Assembly: GCF_000304335.1 (NCBI RefSeq)
Contig: NZ_CAJF01000003.1
Coordinates: 62,001-126,000 of the forward strand
DNA length: 64,000 bases
Direction of reading: 5' to 3'
Origin: Microbacterium yannicii PS01
GTDB taxonomy: Bacteria; Actinomycetota; Actinomycetes; Actinomycetales; Microbacteriaceae
The notes under the pieces were generated by a model. That model was not told the origin of the DNA. It did not search any database and worked only from the letters and a program-made list of their open reading frames with translations. Every line of letters starts with the position of its first letter. The stretch's first letter is position 1. This document shows, in pieces, positions 1-9,436 of this stretch. The translations under genes and the position numbers were made by a program.

Positions 1-952
<952 letters not shown>

Positions 953-956
953 CGGG

Positions 957-2561
957 TCACATCCGGAAGACGCCGAAGCGCTGGTCGGGCAGCGGAGTGC
1001 GCGAGACGACGTCCAACGCGAGTCCGAGCAGGTCGCGGGTGTCCAGCGGATCGACGATGCCGTCGTCCCACAGCCGCGCGGTGGCATAGAACGGGTTGCC
1101 CTGCTCCTCGTACCGCTCGCGGATCGGCGCCTCGAACGCGGCCTGCTCCTCGGCAGGCCACTCCTCTCCGCGCGCCTCGAGCTGGTCGCGCTTGACGGTC
1201 GACAGCACCGAGGCGGCCTGCGGCCCGCCCATCACCGAGATGCGGCTGGCGGGCCAGGTCCACAGGAACCGCGGCGAGTACGCGCGCCCGCACATCGAGT
1301 AGTTGCCGGCTCCGAACGACCCCCCGATGACGACCGTCAGCTTGGGCACACGGGTGGTGGCGACGGCCGTCACCATCTTCGCGCCGTCCTTGGCGATGCC
1401 GCCGGCCTCGGCGTCCCTGCCGACCATGAACCCCGAGATGTTCTGGAGGAACAGCAGCGGTACTCCGCGCTGATCGCACAGCTCGATAAAGTGCGCGCCC
1501 TTCTGCGCCGACTCGCTGAACAGCACGCCGTTGTTCGCCACGATCCCGACGGGGTGGCCGTGGATGCGCGCGAACCCGGTCACGAGCGTGTCGCCGTACT
1601 CGCGCTTGAACTCGTGGAACGCGCTCGCGTCCACGAGACGGGCGATGACCTCTCTGACGTCGTAGGGCTGGTTGACGTCGACCGGCACGACGCCGTACAG
1701 CTCTGAAGGGTCCGCGGTGGGCGGCACCGTCGGCTGGACGTCCCACGCCGGCGCTTCGGGAGCCGGAAGCGTGGCGACGATGTCGCGCACGATCTCGAGT
1801 GCGTGCTCGTCGTCCTCCGCGAGATGGTCGACGACGCCAGACCGGCGCGCGTGCAGCTCTCCGCCGCCGAGCTCCTCTGCCGTCACGACCTCGCCGATCG
1901 CCGCCTTCACCAGTGGCGGACCGCCGAGGAAGATCGTGCCCTGGCCGCGGACGATGACCGTCTCGTCGCTCATCGCGGGGACGTAGGCGCCGCCCGCTGT
2001 GCACGAGCCGAGGACGGCCGCGATCTGCGGGATGCGCGCCGCGGACAGGCGGGCCTGGTTGTAGAAGATCCGGCCGAAGTGATCGCGATCAGGGAAGACC
2101 TCGTCCTGCATCGGCAGGAAGGCGCCGCCCGAGTCCACGAGGTAGATGCACGGGAGCCGGTTCTCGAGCGCGATCTCCTGCGCCCGCAGATGCTTCTTGA
2201 CCGTAAGCGGATAGTACGTCCCGCCCTTGACGGTCGCATCGTTGCACACCACGAGCACGTGGCGGCCGTGGACGAGCCCGATCCCGGCGATGACCCCGGC
2301 CGCTGGCGCGTCTCCTCCGTAGAGCCCCTCGGCGGCGAGCGGGGCGATCTCGAGGAACGGACTTCCCTCGTCGAGCAGACGCGTCACGCGCTCGCGGGGC
2401 AGCAGCTTGCCGCGGGCGACATGACGTTCGCGCGATGCCACCGGACCGCCCAGCGATGCCTCCGCGATCCGCTGTCGCAGCCGCTCCGCCAGTGCACGCT
2501 GGGCGTCGCGTGTGCGCGTGAACGCCTCGTCGTGTGCTGCTGCGGTGGCCGGCACGCTCAT
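957..2561 (-). CDS. Acyl-CoA carboxylase beta subunit (methylcrotonyl-CoA carboxylase type)
   Basis: This is the carboxyltransferase subunit that moves CO2 from biotin to an acyl-CoA. It has about 534 residues and reads through the crotonase-like fold typical of MCC beta: [39 protein letters not shown], the oxyanion region [16 protein letters not shown] and the C-terminal [17 protein letters not shown] chose ATG 2561 because GGAG stands a few bases upstream and the family start fits; an in-frame ATG at 2630 would add 23 unfamiliar residues. It is divergent from a TetR regulator with a palindrome between them, and a biotin carboxylase gene follows directly. The substrate (methylcrotonyl-, geranyl- or propionyl-CoA) is inferred from family resemblance. 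Confidence 0.93.
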   Translation of the reverse strand: MSVPATAAAHDEAFTRTRDAQRALAERLRQRIAEASLGGPVASRERHVARGKLLPRERVTRLLDEGSPFLEIAPLAAEGLYGGDAPAAGVIAGIGLVHGRHVLVVCNDATVKGGTYYPLTVKKHLRAQEIALENRLPCIYLVDSGGAFLPMQDEVFPDRDHFGRIFYNQARLSAARIPQIAAVLGSCTAGGAYVPAMSDETVIVRGQGTIFLGGPPLVKAAIGEVVTAEELGGGELHARRSGVVDHLAEDDEHALEIVRDIVATLPAPEAPAWDVQPTVPPTADPSELYGVVPVDVNQPYDVREVIARLVDASAFHEFKREYGDTLVTGFARIHGHPVGIVANNGVLFSESAQKGAHFIELCDQRGVPLLFLQNISGFMVGRDAEAGGIAKDGAKMVTAVATTRVPKLTVVIGGSFGAGNYSMCGRAYSPRFLWTWPASRISVMGGPQAASVLSTVKRDQLEARGEEWPAEEQAAFEAPIRERYEEQGNPFYATARLWDDGIVDPLDTRDLLGLALDVVSRTPLPDQRFGVFRM

Positions 2562-2632
2562 CTCGTCTCCCTCGCACATCGCCGTCGACGTCACGATCGG
2601 GTCACGCCCGTTGTCCGAGCAGGACCGCATTG

Positions 2633-2648
2633 GTTAGTGTTCACTAAC
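2633..2648. promoter_or_regulatory. Palindromic operator, likely TetR-family site
   Basis: GTTAGTGTTCACTAAC is a perfect inverted repeat with 7-bp arms and a 2-bp centre, placed between the divergent carboxylase and TetR genes. A second, imperfect pair GGTTA...TAACT follows at 2658-2675. The palindrome contains a TAGTGT hexamer that could be the -10 of the regulator gene. Position and symmetry suggest autorepression and control of the carboxylase operon. Confidence 0.72.
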
Positions 2649-2678
2649 TGGAGTTCAGGTTAGCGAGGATTAACTGGA

Positions 2679-3272
2679 ATGACAAGCGGTGCGACGGATC
2701 GGGAGCGGGCGAAAGCCGACCGGCACGCGGCGATCCTGCACGAGGCGGCCACGCTCTTCGCCGAGCGCGGCTTCAGCGGGGTGAGCCTGGAAGAAATCGG
2801 CGGAGCGGTCGGCATCAGCGGACCGGCCCTGTACCGCCACTTCGCCAACAAGCAGGCGCTCCTTGGGGCGATCCTGGTCGAAGTGAGCGAACGTCTCCTC
2901 TCCGGCGGTCGCGCCGTCCTCGCCGCGCACGCGTCGCCGGGCGCTCGACTCGAGGCGCTCATCGACTTCCACGTCGCTTTCGCCCTGCGCGACGCCGATG
3001 TCATTCGCGTGCAGGACCGGGACCTCGCCAGCCTGAGCGATGAGGACCGCCATACCGTGCGACGACTGCAGCGAGAGTACGTAGAGGTGTGGATCGGCAT
3101 CCTTTCCGCCCTGCACCCTGCACGCGACCCGGACGACCTGCGCGTGCGGGCTCACGCGTGCTTCGGACTCATCAACTCCACGCCCCACAGCGTCCGCGCG
3201 CTGCGCTCCCCCGGCGGGCACGATGTCCGCGGCATCCTCCGATCGATGGCGCACGCCTCGCTGACGGCCTGA
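2679..3272 (+). CDS. TetR/AcrR-family transcriptional regulator
   Basis: This is a 197-residue DNA-binding repressor-type protein. The N-terminal TetR helix-turn-helix is clear: ILHEAATLFAERGFSGVSLE, then IGGAVGISGPALYRHFANK. The rest is the variable ligand-binding domain. It is divergent from the acyl-CoA carboxylase beta gene with a palindrome in the 117-bp gap, so control of that catabolic operon, perhaps with an acyl-CoA ligand, is the natural inference. The ATG at 2679 has a GAGG about 10 nt upstream and starts close to the operator-like repeats. Confidence 0.92.
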   Translation: MTSGATDRERAKADRHAAILHEAATLFAERGFSGVSLEEIGGAVGISGPALYRHFANKQALLGAILVEVSERLLSGGRAVLAAHASPGARLEALIDFHVAFALRDADVIRVQDRDLASLSDEDRHTVRRLQREYVEVWIGILSALHPARDPDDLRVRAHACFGLINSTPHSVRALRSPGGHDVRGILRSMAHASLTA

Positions 3273-3300
3273 GCCCGGGTGGCCCTACGCTGGATCCACG

Positions 3301-5091
3301 ATGACGGGGCGGGGCGAGATGGGCGAGCAGGGCGAGCGGAATCGTGACGACAACGCGGGAGCCGACCTGGCCTCACGGCGCGACTTCCTGAAGTTCGGCG
3401 GCATCGCCGCCGCGGGCCTCGTGGTCGGCGGTGGTGTCGGCGCCGGTGCCGCCGGATCTCTCGCCTACGGTCAGGGATACCGCGAGGGCTCGATCGACAT
3501 CGGAGCCGTACCCGCGCGGTCGGAGCCCGGGTTCGACCACGTCGTGGTCGTCATGGGAGAGAACCGCAGCTTCGACAATCTGCTCGGCTGGCTCTACCAG
3601 CCCGGAGACCTCGCCGACGGCGAGACCTTCGACGGCCTGGCCTTCGGGGACTATGCGAACCCGGCGCCCAGCGGCGAGAGCATCGCCGCGCACACCTACA
3701 CCGGTCCGACGGACGAGGTGATGGGGCGGCCCAATCCCGACCCCGGCGAGGAGTTCCCGCACGTCAACACCCAGCTGTTCGGAACTGTCACGCCGTCCTC
3801 GAACGCGACGAGCCAGGTCGGAGACATGGCGGCGCCGTTCAACGCTCCGGCGGCCGGGACCGCGCCGAGCATGGACGGCTTCGTCGTCGACTACTGGAAC
3901 AACATCGAGCGGCTGCACAAGGGCGCGGCGCCGACACTGGACGAGGCATCCCACATCATGGGCGGGTTCTCGCCCGAACAGCTGCCCGTCCTCTCCACGC
4001 TCGCGAAGGGGTTCGCCGTGTTCGACGCCTGGTTCGCCGCGGTTCCCTCGCAGACGTACTGCAACCGCTCGTTCTTCCACGCCTCGACCTCGCACGGGTT
4101 CGTGACCAACAAGCACGGCGGCGGCTACGACAAGTGGCTCGACGCCCCGGCCACCCCTACCATCTTCAATCGCCTGGAAGAGGCCGGCATCGCGTGGAAG
4201 ATCTACTTCGACGAGATGCAGCTGGTGTCTCTGACAGGCGTCATGCATGCGCCGGTGCTCGAGAAGTACTGGCGCACCGGGCGCTTCGGCCACATGTCGG
4301 AGTTCTACGAGGATGCCGCAGCGGGGCGCCTGCCCGCGTACGCCTTCATCGAGCCGCGCATGGTGTACAACCACAACGACTTCCATCCGCCGTTCGGGAG
4401 CTTCCGCGAGAGCGACATCGGCGGGCAGCCCGTGCTGGACTCCGCGGTCTCCGACGTGCGCGCGGGAGAGAAGCTCGTGGCCGACGTCTACAACGCCGTC
4501 AAGAGCAGCGCGACGCCCGACGGCTCCAACGCGCTGAACACGCTGCTGCTGATCACGTTCGACGAACACGGCGGCACCTATGACCATGTCCCGCCGCCGG
4601 CAGCGACGCCACCCGTCGCGGGCGCCGAGCCTGGCGAGATGGGCTTCACGTTCGACCGTCTCGGTCTGCGCGTGCCCGCGATCGCCGTGTCGGCCTACAC
4701 CCGCGCCGGCACCATCGTCCACGACGAGCTGCACCACGCCGCGGTGATCGCGACCCTCACGCGCCTGCACGGTCTCCGGCCGCTGACGCGGCGGGACGCG
4801 GAGGCCGGCGACCTCTTCTCCGTCGTCAATCTCGAGGCGCCGCGCGATCCGGCGACCTGGCCGGTCGTGCACCCCATGTACGTCCCGCCGAATCCGAACG
4901 AGGACGAGCAGATCGACCTGAAGGACGGGGCGCACAAGCACAAGCCGCTCAGCCCGCCCGGACGCGGACTGCTGGGACTCCTGCTCGCCAAGTACGCGCC
5001 GTCCGGTGCCGTCGAGCCCGAGACGTACGCCGAGGCCTATGACGTGCTGCAGAACCACGGGCTGGGGCTGTTCTATCCGAAGGACTCCTGA
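3301..5091 (+). CDS. Tat-exported phospholipase C / acid phosphatase-like phosphoesterase
   Basis: This is a 596-residue member of the bacterial phospholipase C/acid phosphatase phosphoesterase family. The N-terminus carries a twin-arginine signal, SRRDFLKFGG, followed by a hydrophobic glycine/alanine stretch, so export by Tat is expected. The family signatures FDHVVVVMGENRSFDNLLGW near residue 80 and FDEHGGTYDHVPPP near residue 420 carry metal and catalytic residues. A TACGCT hexamer lies 9 nt before ATG 3301, giving a very short leader; ATG 3319 is an alternative start. The gene stands alone between the carboxylase cluster and the E2 gene, which converges on it. The substrate (phospholipid or other phosphoester) is not determined. 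Confidence 0.9.
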   Translation: MTGRGEMGEQGERNRDDNAGADLASRRDFLKFGGIAAAGLVVGGGVGAGAAGSLAYGQGYREGSIDIGAVPARSEPGFDHVVVVMGENRSFDNLLGWLYQPGDLADGETFDGLAFGDYANPAPSGESIAAHTYTGPTDEVMGRPNPDPGEEFPHVNTQLFGTVTPSSNATSQVGDMAAPFNAPAAGTAPSMDGFVVDYWNNIERLHKGAAPTLDEASHIMGGFSPEQLPVLSTLAKGFAVFDAWFAAVPSQTYCNRSFFHASTSHGFVTNKHGGGYDKWLDAPATPTIFNRLEEAGIAWKIYFDEMQLVSLTGVMHAPVLEKYWRTGRFGHMSEFYEDAAAGRLPAYAFIEPRMVYNHNDFHPPFGSFRESDIGGQPVLDSAVSDVRAGEKLVADVYNAVKSSATPDGSNALNTLLLITFDEHGGTYDHVPPPAATPPVAGAEPGEMGFTFDRLGLRVPAIAVSAYTRAGTIVHDELHHAAVIATLTRLHGLRPLTRRDAEAGDLFSVVNLEAPRDPATWPVVHPMYVPPNPNEDEQIDLKDGAHKHKPLSPPGRGLLGLLLAKYAPSGAVEPETYAEAYDVLQNHGLGLFYPKDS

Positions 5092-5120
5092 CAAGTCCGC
5101 AGCCCCCGCCTGCGCTCTGA

Positions 5121-6536
5121 TCAGCGCAGCAGCATCGCGCGGCCGGGCTCGCGCAGCACGTCCGCGACGTCTGCGAGGAAGCGCGACCCCTGCTCGCCGT
5201 CGACCAGACGGTGATCGAACGACAGGGCCAGTGTCATGACGTCGCGCAGCGCGATCTCGCCTCGGTGCTCCCACGGCTGGCGCCGCACCGCGCCGAGCGC
5301 GAGGATCCCCGCCTCCCCCGGATTGATGATCGGGGTGCCGGCGTCGACGCCGAACACGCCCACGTTCGTGATCGAGAACGTGCCGCCCATCATGTCGCCC
5401 GGTGTGGTCTTGCCCGCCCGCGCCGTCTCAGCGAGACCGCGGATGGCGTCCGCGAGCTCGACCAGGGTGAGGTCCTGCGCGTCGCGGATGTTCGGGACCA
5501 CCAGGCCGCGGCCCGTAGCCGCCGCGATGCCGAGGTTGACGTAGTGGTGCTCCACGATCTCCCCGGCCCCGTCGTCCCACCGCGAGTTGAGCCCGGGGTG
5601 ACGCCCCAGCGCGAGGCAGACGGCCTTCGCCGCGACGGCGAGGACGCCGATCTTGTGGTCCTGCAGGGAGCGGTCGTTCTTCAGGGAGGCGATCAGCTCG
5701 GTCGTCGCCGTCACGTCGGCCGTCAGGAACACCGTCACATGAGGAGCGGTGAACGCGCTGCTCACCATCGCCTCGGCGGTGAGCTTCCGCACCCCGCGGA
5801 TGGGTGTCCGCGTGGTGCGCTCGCCCGATCCCCCGCGCTGAGTCGCGGTCGCCGGCGCCGGATCGACGGCCTCGGTCGCTCCAGCCGACGACGGCGCTGT
5901 CGCACCGACGCGCGCCGCATAAGCCTCGACATCCGAACGCGTGATGATCCCCGACGCGCCGGTCGCCTCGATCAGCGCGAGGTCCACGCCGAGCTGCTTG
6001 GCGAGCTTGCGCACCGGGGGCGTGGAGCGTGGTCGCTCGATGGGCCGCTCGGTGATGTCGCCGAACTGGATCGCGTCGTGCGGAGCCGCTTCGAGCACGG
6101 CGGTGTCGGACGGGGCGGGGCGCCCGGCGACCGCGCGTGATCGACGCTGCGGCCGTGCCGCGCCTCGAGGGGCGGCACCGTAGCCGACGAGGTTCGGCTC
6201 CGCTTTGGCGGGCTCGGCCTCCGGCGCAGCCGATGCCGGTGCAGCGGTCGCCGCGGGAGCCTCAGCAGCTGCGGGCGTCGGTGCCGCGGCATCCGCCCCT
6301 TGCGTGTCGAACGAGATCAGCACCGAGCCCACCGCGATGACATCCCCCGCGGCGGCGTGCAGCGCCGTGACGGTGCCCGCGTGCGGCGAGGGGAGTTCGA
6401 CGACGGCTTTCGCGGTCTCGACCTCGGCGATGGTCTGGTTGAGCGCGACCTCGTCGCCCTCGGCGACAAGCCATTGCACGAGTTCCGCCTCGGGAAGCCC
6501 TTCACCCAGGTCGGGGAGCCGGAAGTCCTGGATCAT
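5121..6536 (-). CDS. bkdB: 2-oxoacid dehydrogenase E2, dihydrolipoyl acyltransferase
   Basis: This is the E2 core of the 2-oxoacid dehydrogenase complex, 471 residues. In order it has one lipoyl domain (residues 3-78, lipoylated Lys43 in ETAKA), a long Ala/Pro linker, a peripheral subunit-binding domain (PPVRKLAKQLGVDL...GIITRSDVEAYAA) and the acyltransferase domain ending in SFDHRLVDGEQGS with the catalytic His. ATG 6536 is preferred over GTG 6542 because GGAGAGG sits 5 nt before it. It is the third gene of an E1 alpha-E1 beta-E2 operon, but 109 bp separate it from E1 beta and that gap contains a duplicated 48-bp segment. No E3 gene is in the window. The branched-chain assignment rests on the E1 alpha sequence and the Lrp-type regulator. 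Confidence 0.93.
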   Translation of the reverse strand: MIQDFRLPDLGEGLPEAELVQWLVAEGDEVALNQTIAEVETAKAVVELPSPHAGTVTALHAAAGDVIAVGSVLISFDTQGADAAAPTPAAAEAPAATAAPASAAPEAEPAKAEPNLVGYGAAPRGAARPQRRSRAVAGRPAPSDTAVLEAAPHDAIQFGDITERPIERPRSTPPVRKLAKQLGVDLALIEATGASGIITRSDVEAYAARVGATAPSSAGATEAVDPAPATATQRGGSGERTTRTPIRGVRKLTAEAMVSSAFTAPHVTVFLTADVTATTELIASLKNDRSLQDHKIGVLAVAAKAVCLALGRHPGLNSRWDDGAGEIVEHHYVNLGIAAATGRGLVVPNIRDAQDLTLVELADAIRGLAETARAGKTTPGDMMGGTFSITNVGVFGVDAGTPIINPGEAGILALGAVRRQPWEHRGEIALRDVMTLALSFDHRLVDGEQGSRFLADVADVLREPGRAMLLR

Positions 6537-6555
6537 GCCCACCTCTCCGCTCCCT

Positions 6556-6656
6556 TCATCGCCGTCCGCTTCGCGGCCGGGTCGCCCGCGCTCACGCTTC
6601 CACTCCGCTCATCGCCGTCCGCTTCGCGGCCGGGTCGCCCGCGCTCACGCTTCCAC
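6556..6656. repeat. 48-bp direct repeat between E1 beta and E2 genes
   Basis: Two identical 48-bp copies (6556-6603 and 6609-6656) are separated by 5 bp. The right copy includes the last codons and stop of E1 beta; the left copy lies in the untranslated gap before E2. Each copy contains CCGCTTCGCGG, which can fold as a CCGC/GCGG hairpin, so the mRNA would carry two identical small stem-loops between the two cistrons. Confidence 0.92.
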
Positions 6657-7658
6657 CAGGCCGGACAGGCTGTTCGGCCGGTCCATCACGCGGTCGACGG
6701 CATCGAGGATGCGGTCGAGATCAGGAACGTGGTGCTTCTCGAGCTTTGCGGGCGGATAGGGGATGTCGTGACCGGTGACGCGCTGCGGGGCGGCCTCGAG
6801 ATAGTGGAAGCAGCGCTCGGTGACGCTCGCGATCAGCTCGGCGCCGACCCCCGCCTCGCGGGCCGCCTCGTGCGTGACGACGACGCGTCCGGTCTTGCGC
6901 ACCGACGCCGTGACCGTGCGGTAGTCGACAGGAGAGAGCGAGCGCAGGTCGATGACCTCGATCGACACGCCCTCGTCCTCCGCTGCGGTCGCGGCGTCGA
7001 GGGCGATCGAAACCTGCGAGCCGTAGGTGAGCAGCGTGACGTCGCTGCCTTCCCGCACGACCCGCGCCAATCCCATCGGCGGCGCGTCCGCCAGCTGCAG
7101 GTCGAGGTCCACCTCGCCCTTGGTGTGGTAGAGCCGCTTGGGCTCGAAGTACACCACCGGGTCGTCCGACGCGATCGCCTGCCGGAGCGCCACATACGCA
7201 TCCTGGGGGTTCGAGACGGCGATCACGCGCAGCCCCGACGTGTGCACGAAGTACGCCTCCGGCGATTCGGAGTGGTGCTCCGCGGCGCCCACGCCGCCTG
7301 CCCAGGGGATGCGGATCGTGATCGGCATCTTGACGTTGCCGCGCGTGCGGTAGTGGAGCTTCGCCACCTGACACACGATCTGGTCGAACGCGGGGTACAC
7401 GAAGCCGTCGAACTGGATCTCGACGACGGGGCGGTAGCCGCGGAAGGCGAGGCCCACGGCGGTGCCGACGATGCCCGCCTCGGCGAGGGGGGTGTCGATG
7501 ACCCGCTGGGCGCCGAACTGGTCGAGCAGCCCGTCGGTGATGCGGAACACGCCTCCGAGCTTTCCGATGTCCTCGCCCATCACGAGCACCTTGGGGTCGT
7601 CGGCCATCGCGCGGCGCAGGCCCTCGTTGATGGCCTTCGCCATGGTGAGCTGGGTCAT
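6645..7658 (-). CDS. bkdA2: Branched-chain 2-oxoacid dehydrogenase E1 beta subunit
   Basis: This is the 337-residue beta subunit of the thiamine diphosphate-dependent E1 component. The start MTQLTMAKAINEGLRRAMAD, the motif VLVMGEDIGKLGGVFRITDG with the ThDP-facing Glu, and the C-terminal VVTHEAAREAGVGAEL are typical of transketolase-like E1 beta chains. It overlaps the end of E1 alpha by 4 nt, which means translational coupling. It forms the alpha2beta2 heterotetramer that decarboxylates the 2-oxoacids of Val, Leu and Ile and passes the acyl group to E2. A pyruvate dehydrogenase-like specificity is less likely, since actinomycetes usually use a single-chain AceE for pyruvate. Confidence 0.93.
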   Translation of the reverse strand: MTQLTMAKAINEGLRRAMADDPKVLVMGEDIGKLGGVFRITDGLLDQFGAQRVIDTPLAEAGIVGTAVGLAFRGYRPVVEIQFDGFVYPAFDQIVCQVAKLHYRTRGNVKMPITIRIPWAGGVGAAEHHSESPEAYFVHTSGLRVIAVSNPQDAYVALRQAIASDDPVVYFEPKRLYHTKGEVDLDLQLADAPPMGLARVVREGSDVTLLTYGSQVSIALDAATAAEDEGVSIEVIDLRSLSPVDYRTVTASVRKTGRVVVTHEAAREAGVGAELIASVTERCFHYLEAAPQRVTGHDIPYPPAKLEKHHVPDLDRILDAVDRVMDRPNSLSGLVEA

Positions 7659-8794
7659 CGTGCCTCTCCCACGGTCGCGGCCTCGGCGGGCGCGAAGCCG
7701 TCCAGGTAGGCGCCGAACCAGGCGCGCTGCTCGTCCAGCCCGGCATGCGGCTCGGCATAGACGTTGTCGAGCACGGTGAGGGGCTCGCGTGTGACGGCTC
7801 CCATCGCCGCAGCGCGCACCTCGGCGGCGAGCGCGTCCGCGTCGGCGGCGACAGCCGCCTCGAAGGCGTCGTCGAACTCGCCCTCCGCGCGCAGCAGCGC
7901 CTCGACGCGGGCGATCGGGTCACGCCGGCGCCAGCTCTCCACCTCTTCCTTGTCCCGGTAGCGGGTCGGGTCGTCGGACGTCGTGTGAGGGCCCATGCGA
8001 TACGTGACGGCTTCGATGAAGGCCGGTCCGTTGCCGCGGCGAGCGTTGTCGAGGGCCCAGCGCATCGCGGCGAGGCACGCCAGGACGTCGTTGCCGTCGA
8101 CGCGCATGCTCGGGATGCCGAATCCCGGCGCCCGCCCGGCGATCGGGAACTTCGCCTGGACGGCGACCGGCTCCGAGATCGCCCAGTGGTTGTTGGTGCA
8201 CACGAACACGGTGGGAGCGCGGAAGGAGGATGCGAAGACCATGGCCTCGTTCACGTCGCCCTGGCTGGAGGCTCCGTCGCCGAAGTACGAGACGGCCGCC
8301 TGGTCGGTGCCGTCGCGCTGGATCCCCATCGCGTAGCCGACCGCATGAAGGGTCTGCGCGCCGATGATGATCTGCTGCGTCGCGGTGTTGATCTCGTACG
8401 GGTTGTAGGTGGAGTGCTCCTCGCCGCGCCAGGCCAGCACGAAGTCAGCCGGCCGGGCGCCGCGGGCGTAGACGACACCCGTCTCGCGATAGCTGGGGAA
8501 GACGAAGTCGTCGGCTCGGAGCGCGCGAGCCGTGCCGATCTGCGTGGCCTCCTGCCCCTGGCACGGCGGCCACAGTGCGAGCTGTCCCTGGCGCTGGAGG
8601 GCGACGCCCTCGGTGTCGATCCGGCGCACCAGCACCATGTCGCGGTACAGATCCCGCAGCGCGGCGGCGTCGACGTCCTTCACCCAGCGGTCCAGGTCCG
8701 GGTCGGCGATGCGCTCGCCGGCGGGTGTCAGCAGCCGTGCGATGTCGTCGATCTCGGTCGCGGGGTCCGCGGTCGGAGTCAGGGTGTGCGTCAT
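7655..8794 (-). CDS. bkdA1: Branched-chain 2-oxoacid dehydrogenase E1 alpha subunit
   Basis: This is the 379-residue alpha chain of E1, holding the ThDP-binding motif GDGASSQGDVNEAMVF...NNHWAIS. The segment HTTSDDPTRYR matches the conserved phosphorylation-loop sequence of branched-chain E1 alpha proteins, which supports substrate assignment. GAGGAG at 8803-8808 is 8 nt from ATG 8794 and only 2 nt from ATG 8800, so I prefer 8794. It is the first gene of the bkd operon, reading away from the divergent Lrp/AsnC regulator. A TACTCT hexamer at 8870-8875 (minus strand) is the candidate -10, giving a leader of about 70 nt. Confidence 0.93.
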   Translation of the reverse strand: MTHTLTPTADPATEIDDIARLLTPAGERIADPDLDRWVKDVDAAALRDLYRDMVLVRRIDTEGVALQRQGQLALWPPCQGQEATQIGTARALRADDFVFPSYRETGVVYARGARPADFVLAWRGEEHSTYNPYEINTATQQIIIGAQTLHAVGYAMGIQRDGTDQAAVSYFGDGASSQGDVNEAMVFASSFRAPTVFVCTNNHWAISEPVAVQAKFPIAGRAPGFGIPSMRVDGNDVLACLAAMRWALDNARRGNGPAFIEAVTYRMGPHTTSDDPTRYRDKEEVESWRRRDPIARVEALLRAEGEFDDAFEAAVAADADALAAEVRAAAMGAVTREPLTVLDNVYAEPHAGLDEQRAWFGAYLDGFAPAEAATVGEAR

Positions 8795-8802
8795 CGTCAT
8801 CA

Positions 8803-8832
8803 CTCCTCGGTACGGAGCTCCCTCGTGAGGAG
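8803..8832 (-). promoter_or_regulatory. Possible hairpin masking the E1 alpha ribosome binding site
   Basis: In the bkd leader RNA the Shine-Dalgarno GAGGAG (8803-8808) is perfectly complementary to CTCCTC at 8827-8832 upstream. The 18-nt loop itself contains the self-complementary GGAGCTCC. The pairing would hide the ribosome binding site. Only the complementarity is seen; a regulatory role is speculative. Confidence 0.35.
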
Positions 8833-8892
8833 CCGCATCCAATGCCCGGCGTCGTCGCCGGATAGCCCGAGAGTACGTCGGCTCCGCACATG

Positions 8893-8919
8893 GCTCAAGC
8901 ATGCGAGAAGTTCTTGAGC
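8893..8919. promoter_or_regulatory. Lrp-type operator candidate between bkd operon and regulator
   Basis: GCTCAAG (8893-8899) and CTTGAGC (8913-8919) form a 7-bp inverted repeat, and CATGC (8900-8904)/GCATG (8918-8922) forms a second, partly overlapping pair. The site lies between the divergent E1 alpha and AsnC/Lrp genes, about 20 bp upstream of the E1 alpha -10 candidate. The arrangement fits repeated weak half-sites bound by an Lrp octamer. Confidence 0.6.
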
Positions 8920-8951
8920 ATGTTGACAAGCAAGGACGAGCAGGACCGTGC

Positions 8952-8957
8952 TATCGT
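8952..8957 (+). promoter_or_regulatory. -10 box of the AsnC/Lrp gene, leaderless geometry
   Basis: TATCGT ends 8 nt before ATG 8966. With the usual 6-8 nt from -10 to the transcription start, the mRNA would begin at or next to the start codon. No ribosome binding site precedes this ATG. Confidence 0.6.
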
Positions 8958-8965
8958 TTCGCACT

Positions 8966-9436
8966 ATGAGCGCTCTCGATCACGTCGACTTGGAGCTGCT
9001 GGCAGCACTCTCCGCCGACCCCCGCGCCACCGTCGTCGCGCTCGCCGAGCGGCTGGGACTGTCGCGCAACACAGTGCAGGCCCGCATGGCGCGGCTCGAG
9101 CGCTCCGGCGTCTTCCTCTCGTACGAGCGGGCGATCTCGTCAGCCGCGCTGGGCTTCCCGATCGAGGCGTTCGTGAGCGTCACCGTGCGGCAGGCCGAGC
9201 TTCCGCGCATCGCCGACGAGCTCGCCCGCGTGCCCGAGGTCGTGCAGGCCCACGGCCTGTCGGGTCAGGTCGATCTGCTGGTGCGCGTCGCCTGCCGCGA
9301 CACCCAGCACCTGTTCGACACCGACGCCCGCATCCTCGCGATCGAGGGCGTCGAGCGCACCGAGACGTCGCTGGTGATGGGCGAGGTCATCCCCCACCGC
9401 GTCACGCCGCTCATGGAGCTGGCGCAGCGGGACTAG
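8966..9436 (+). CDS. Lrp/AsnC-family regulator, probable BkdR
   Basis: This is a 156-residue Lrp/AsnC regulator. The N-terminal helix-turn-helix covers VVALAERLGLSRNTVQARMA and the C-terminal RAM ligand-binding domain contains VVQAHGLSGQVDLLVRVACR. It is divergent from the bkd operon, the standard context of BkdR-type regulators that sense branched-chain amino acids. I take ATG 8966 rather than GTG 8948 because TATCGT lies 8 nt before it. Its last 26 bp overlap the end of the convergent EamA transporter gene. Confidence 0.92.
   Translation: MSALDHVDLELLAALSADPRATVVALAERLGLSRNTVQARMARLERSGVFLSYERAISSAALGFPIEAFVSVTVRQAELPRIADELARVPEVVQAHGLSGQVDLLVRVACRDTQHLFDTDARILAIEGVERTETSLVMGEVIPHRVTPLMELAQRD

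Noticed and set aside
2562..2630. Longer start of the carboxylase beta gene at 2630
   Set aside because: It would add 23 residues unlike the family and touch the operator; ATG 2561 has a good ribosome site.
3373..5274. 633-codon minus-strand frame across the phosphoesterase
   Set aside because: Shadow of a gene with clear signal peptide and family motifs.
8923..8928. TTGACA as -35 of the AsnC/Lrp gene
   Set aside because: It is a consensus hexamer but lies 23 bp from TATCGT, too far for a normal 16-18 bp spacer.
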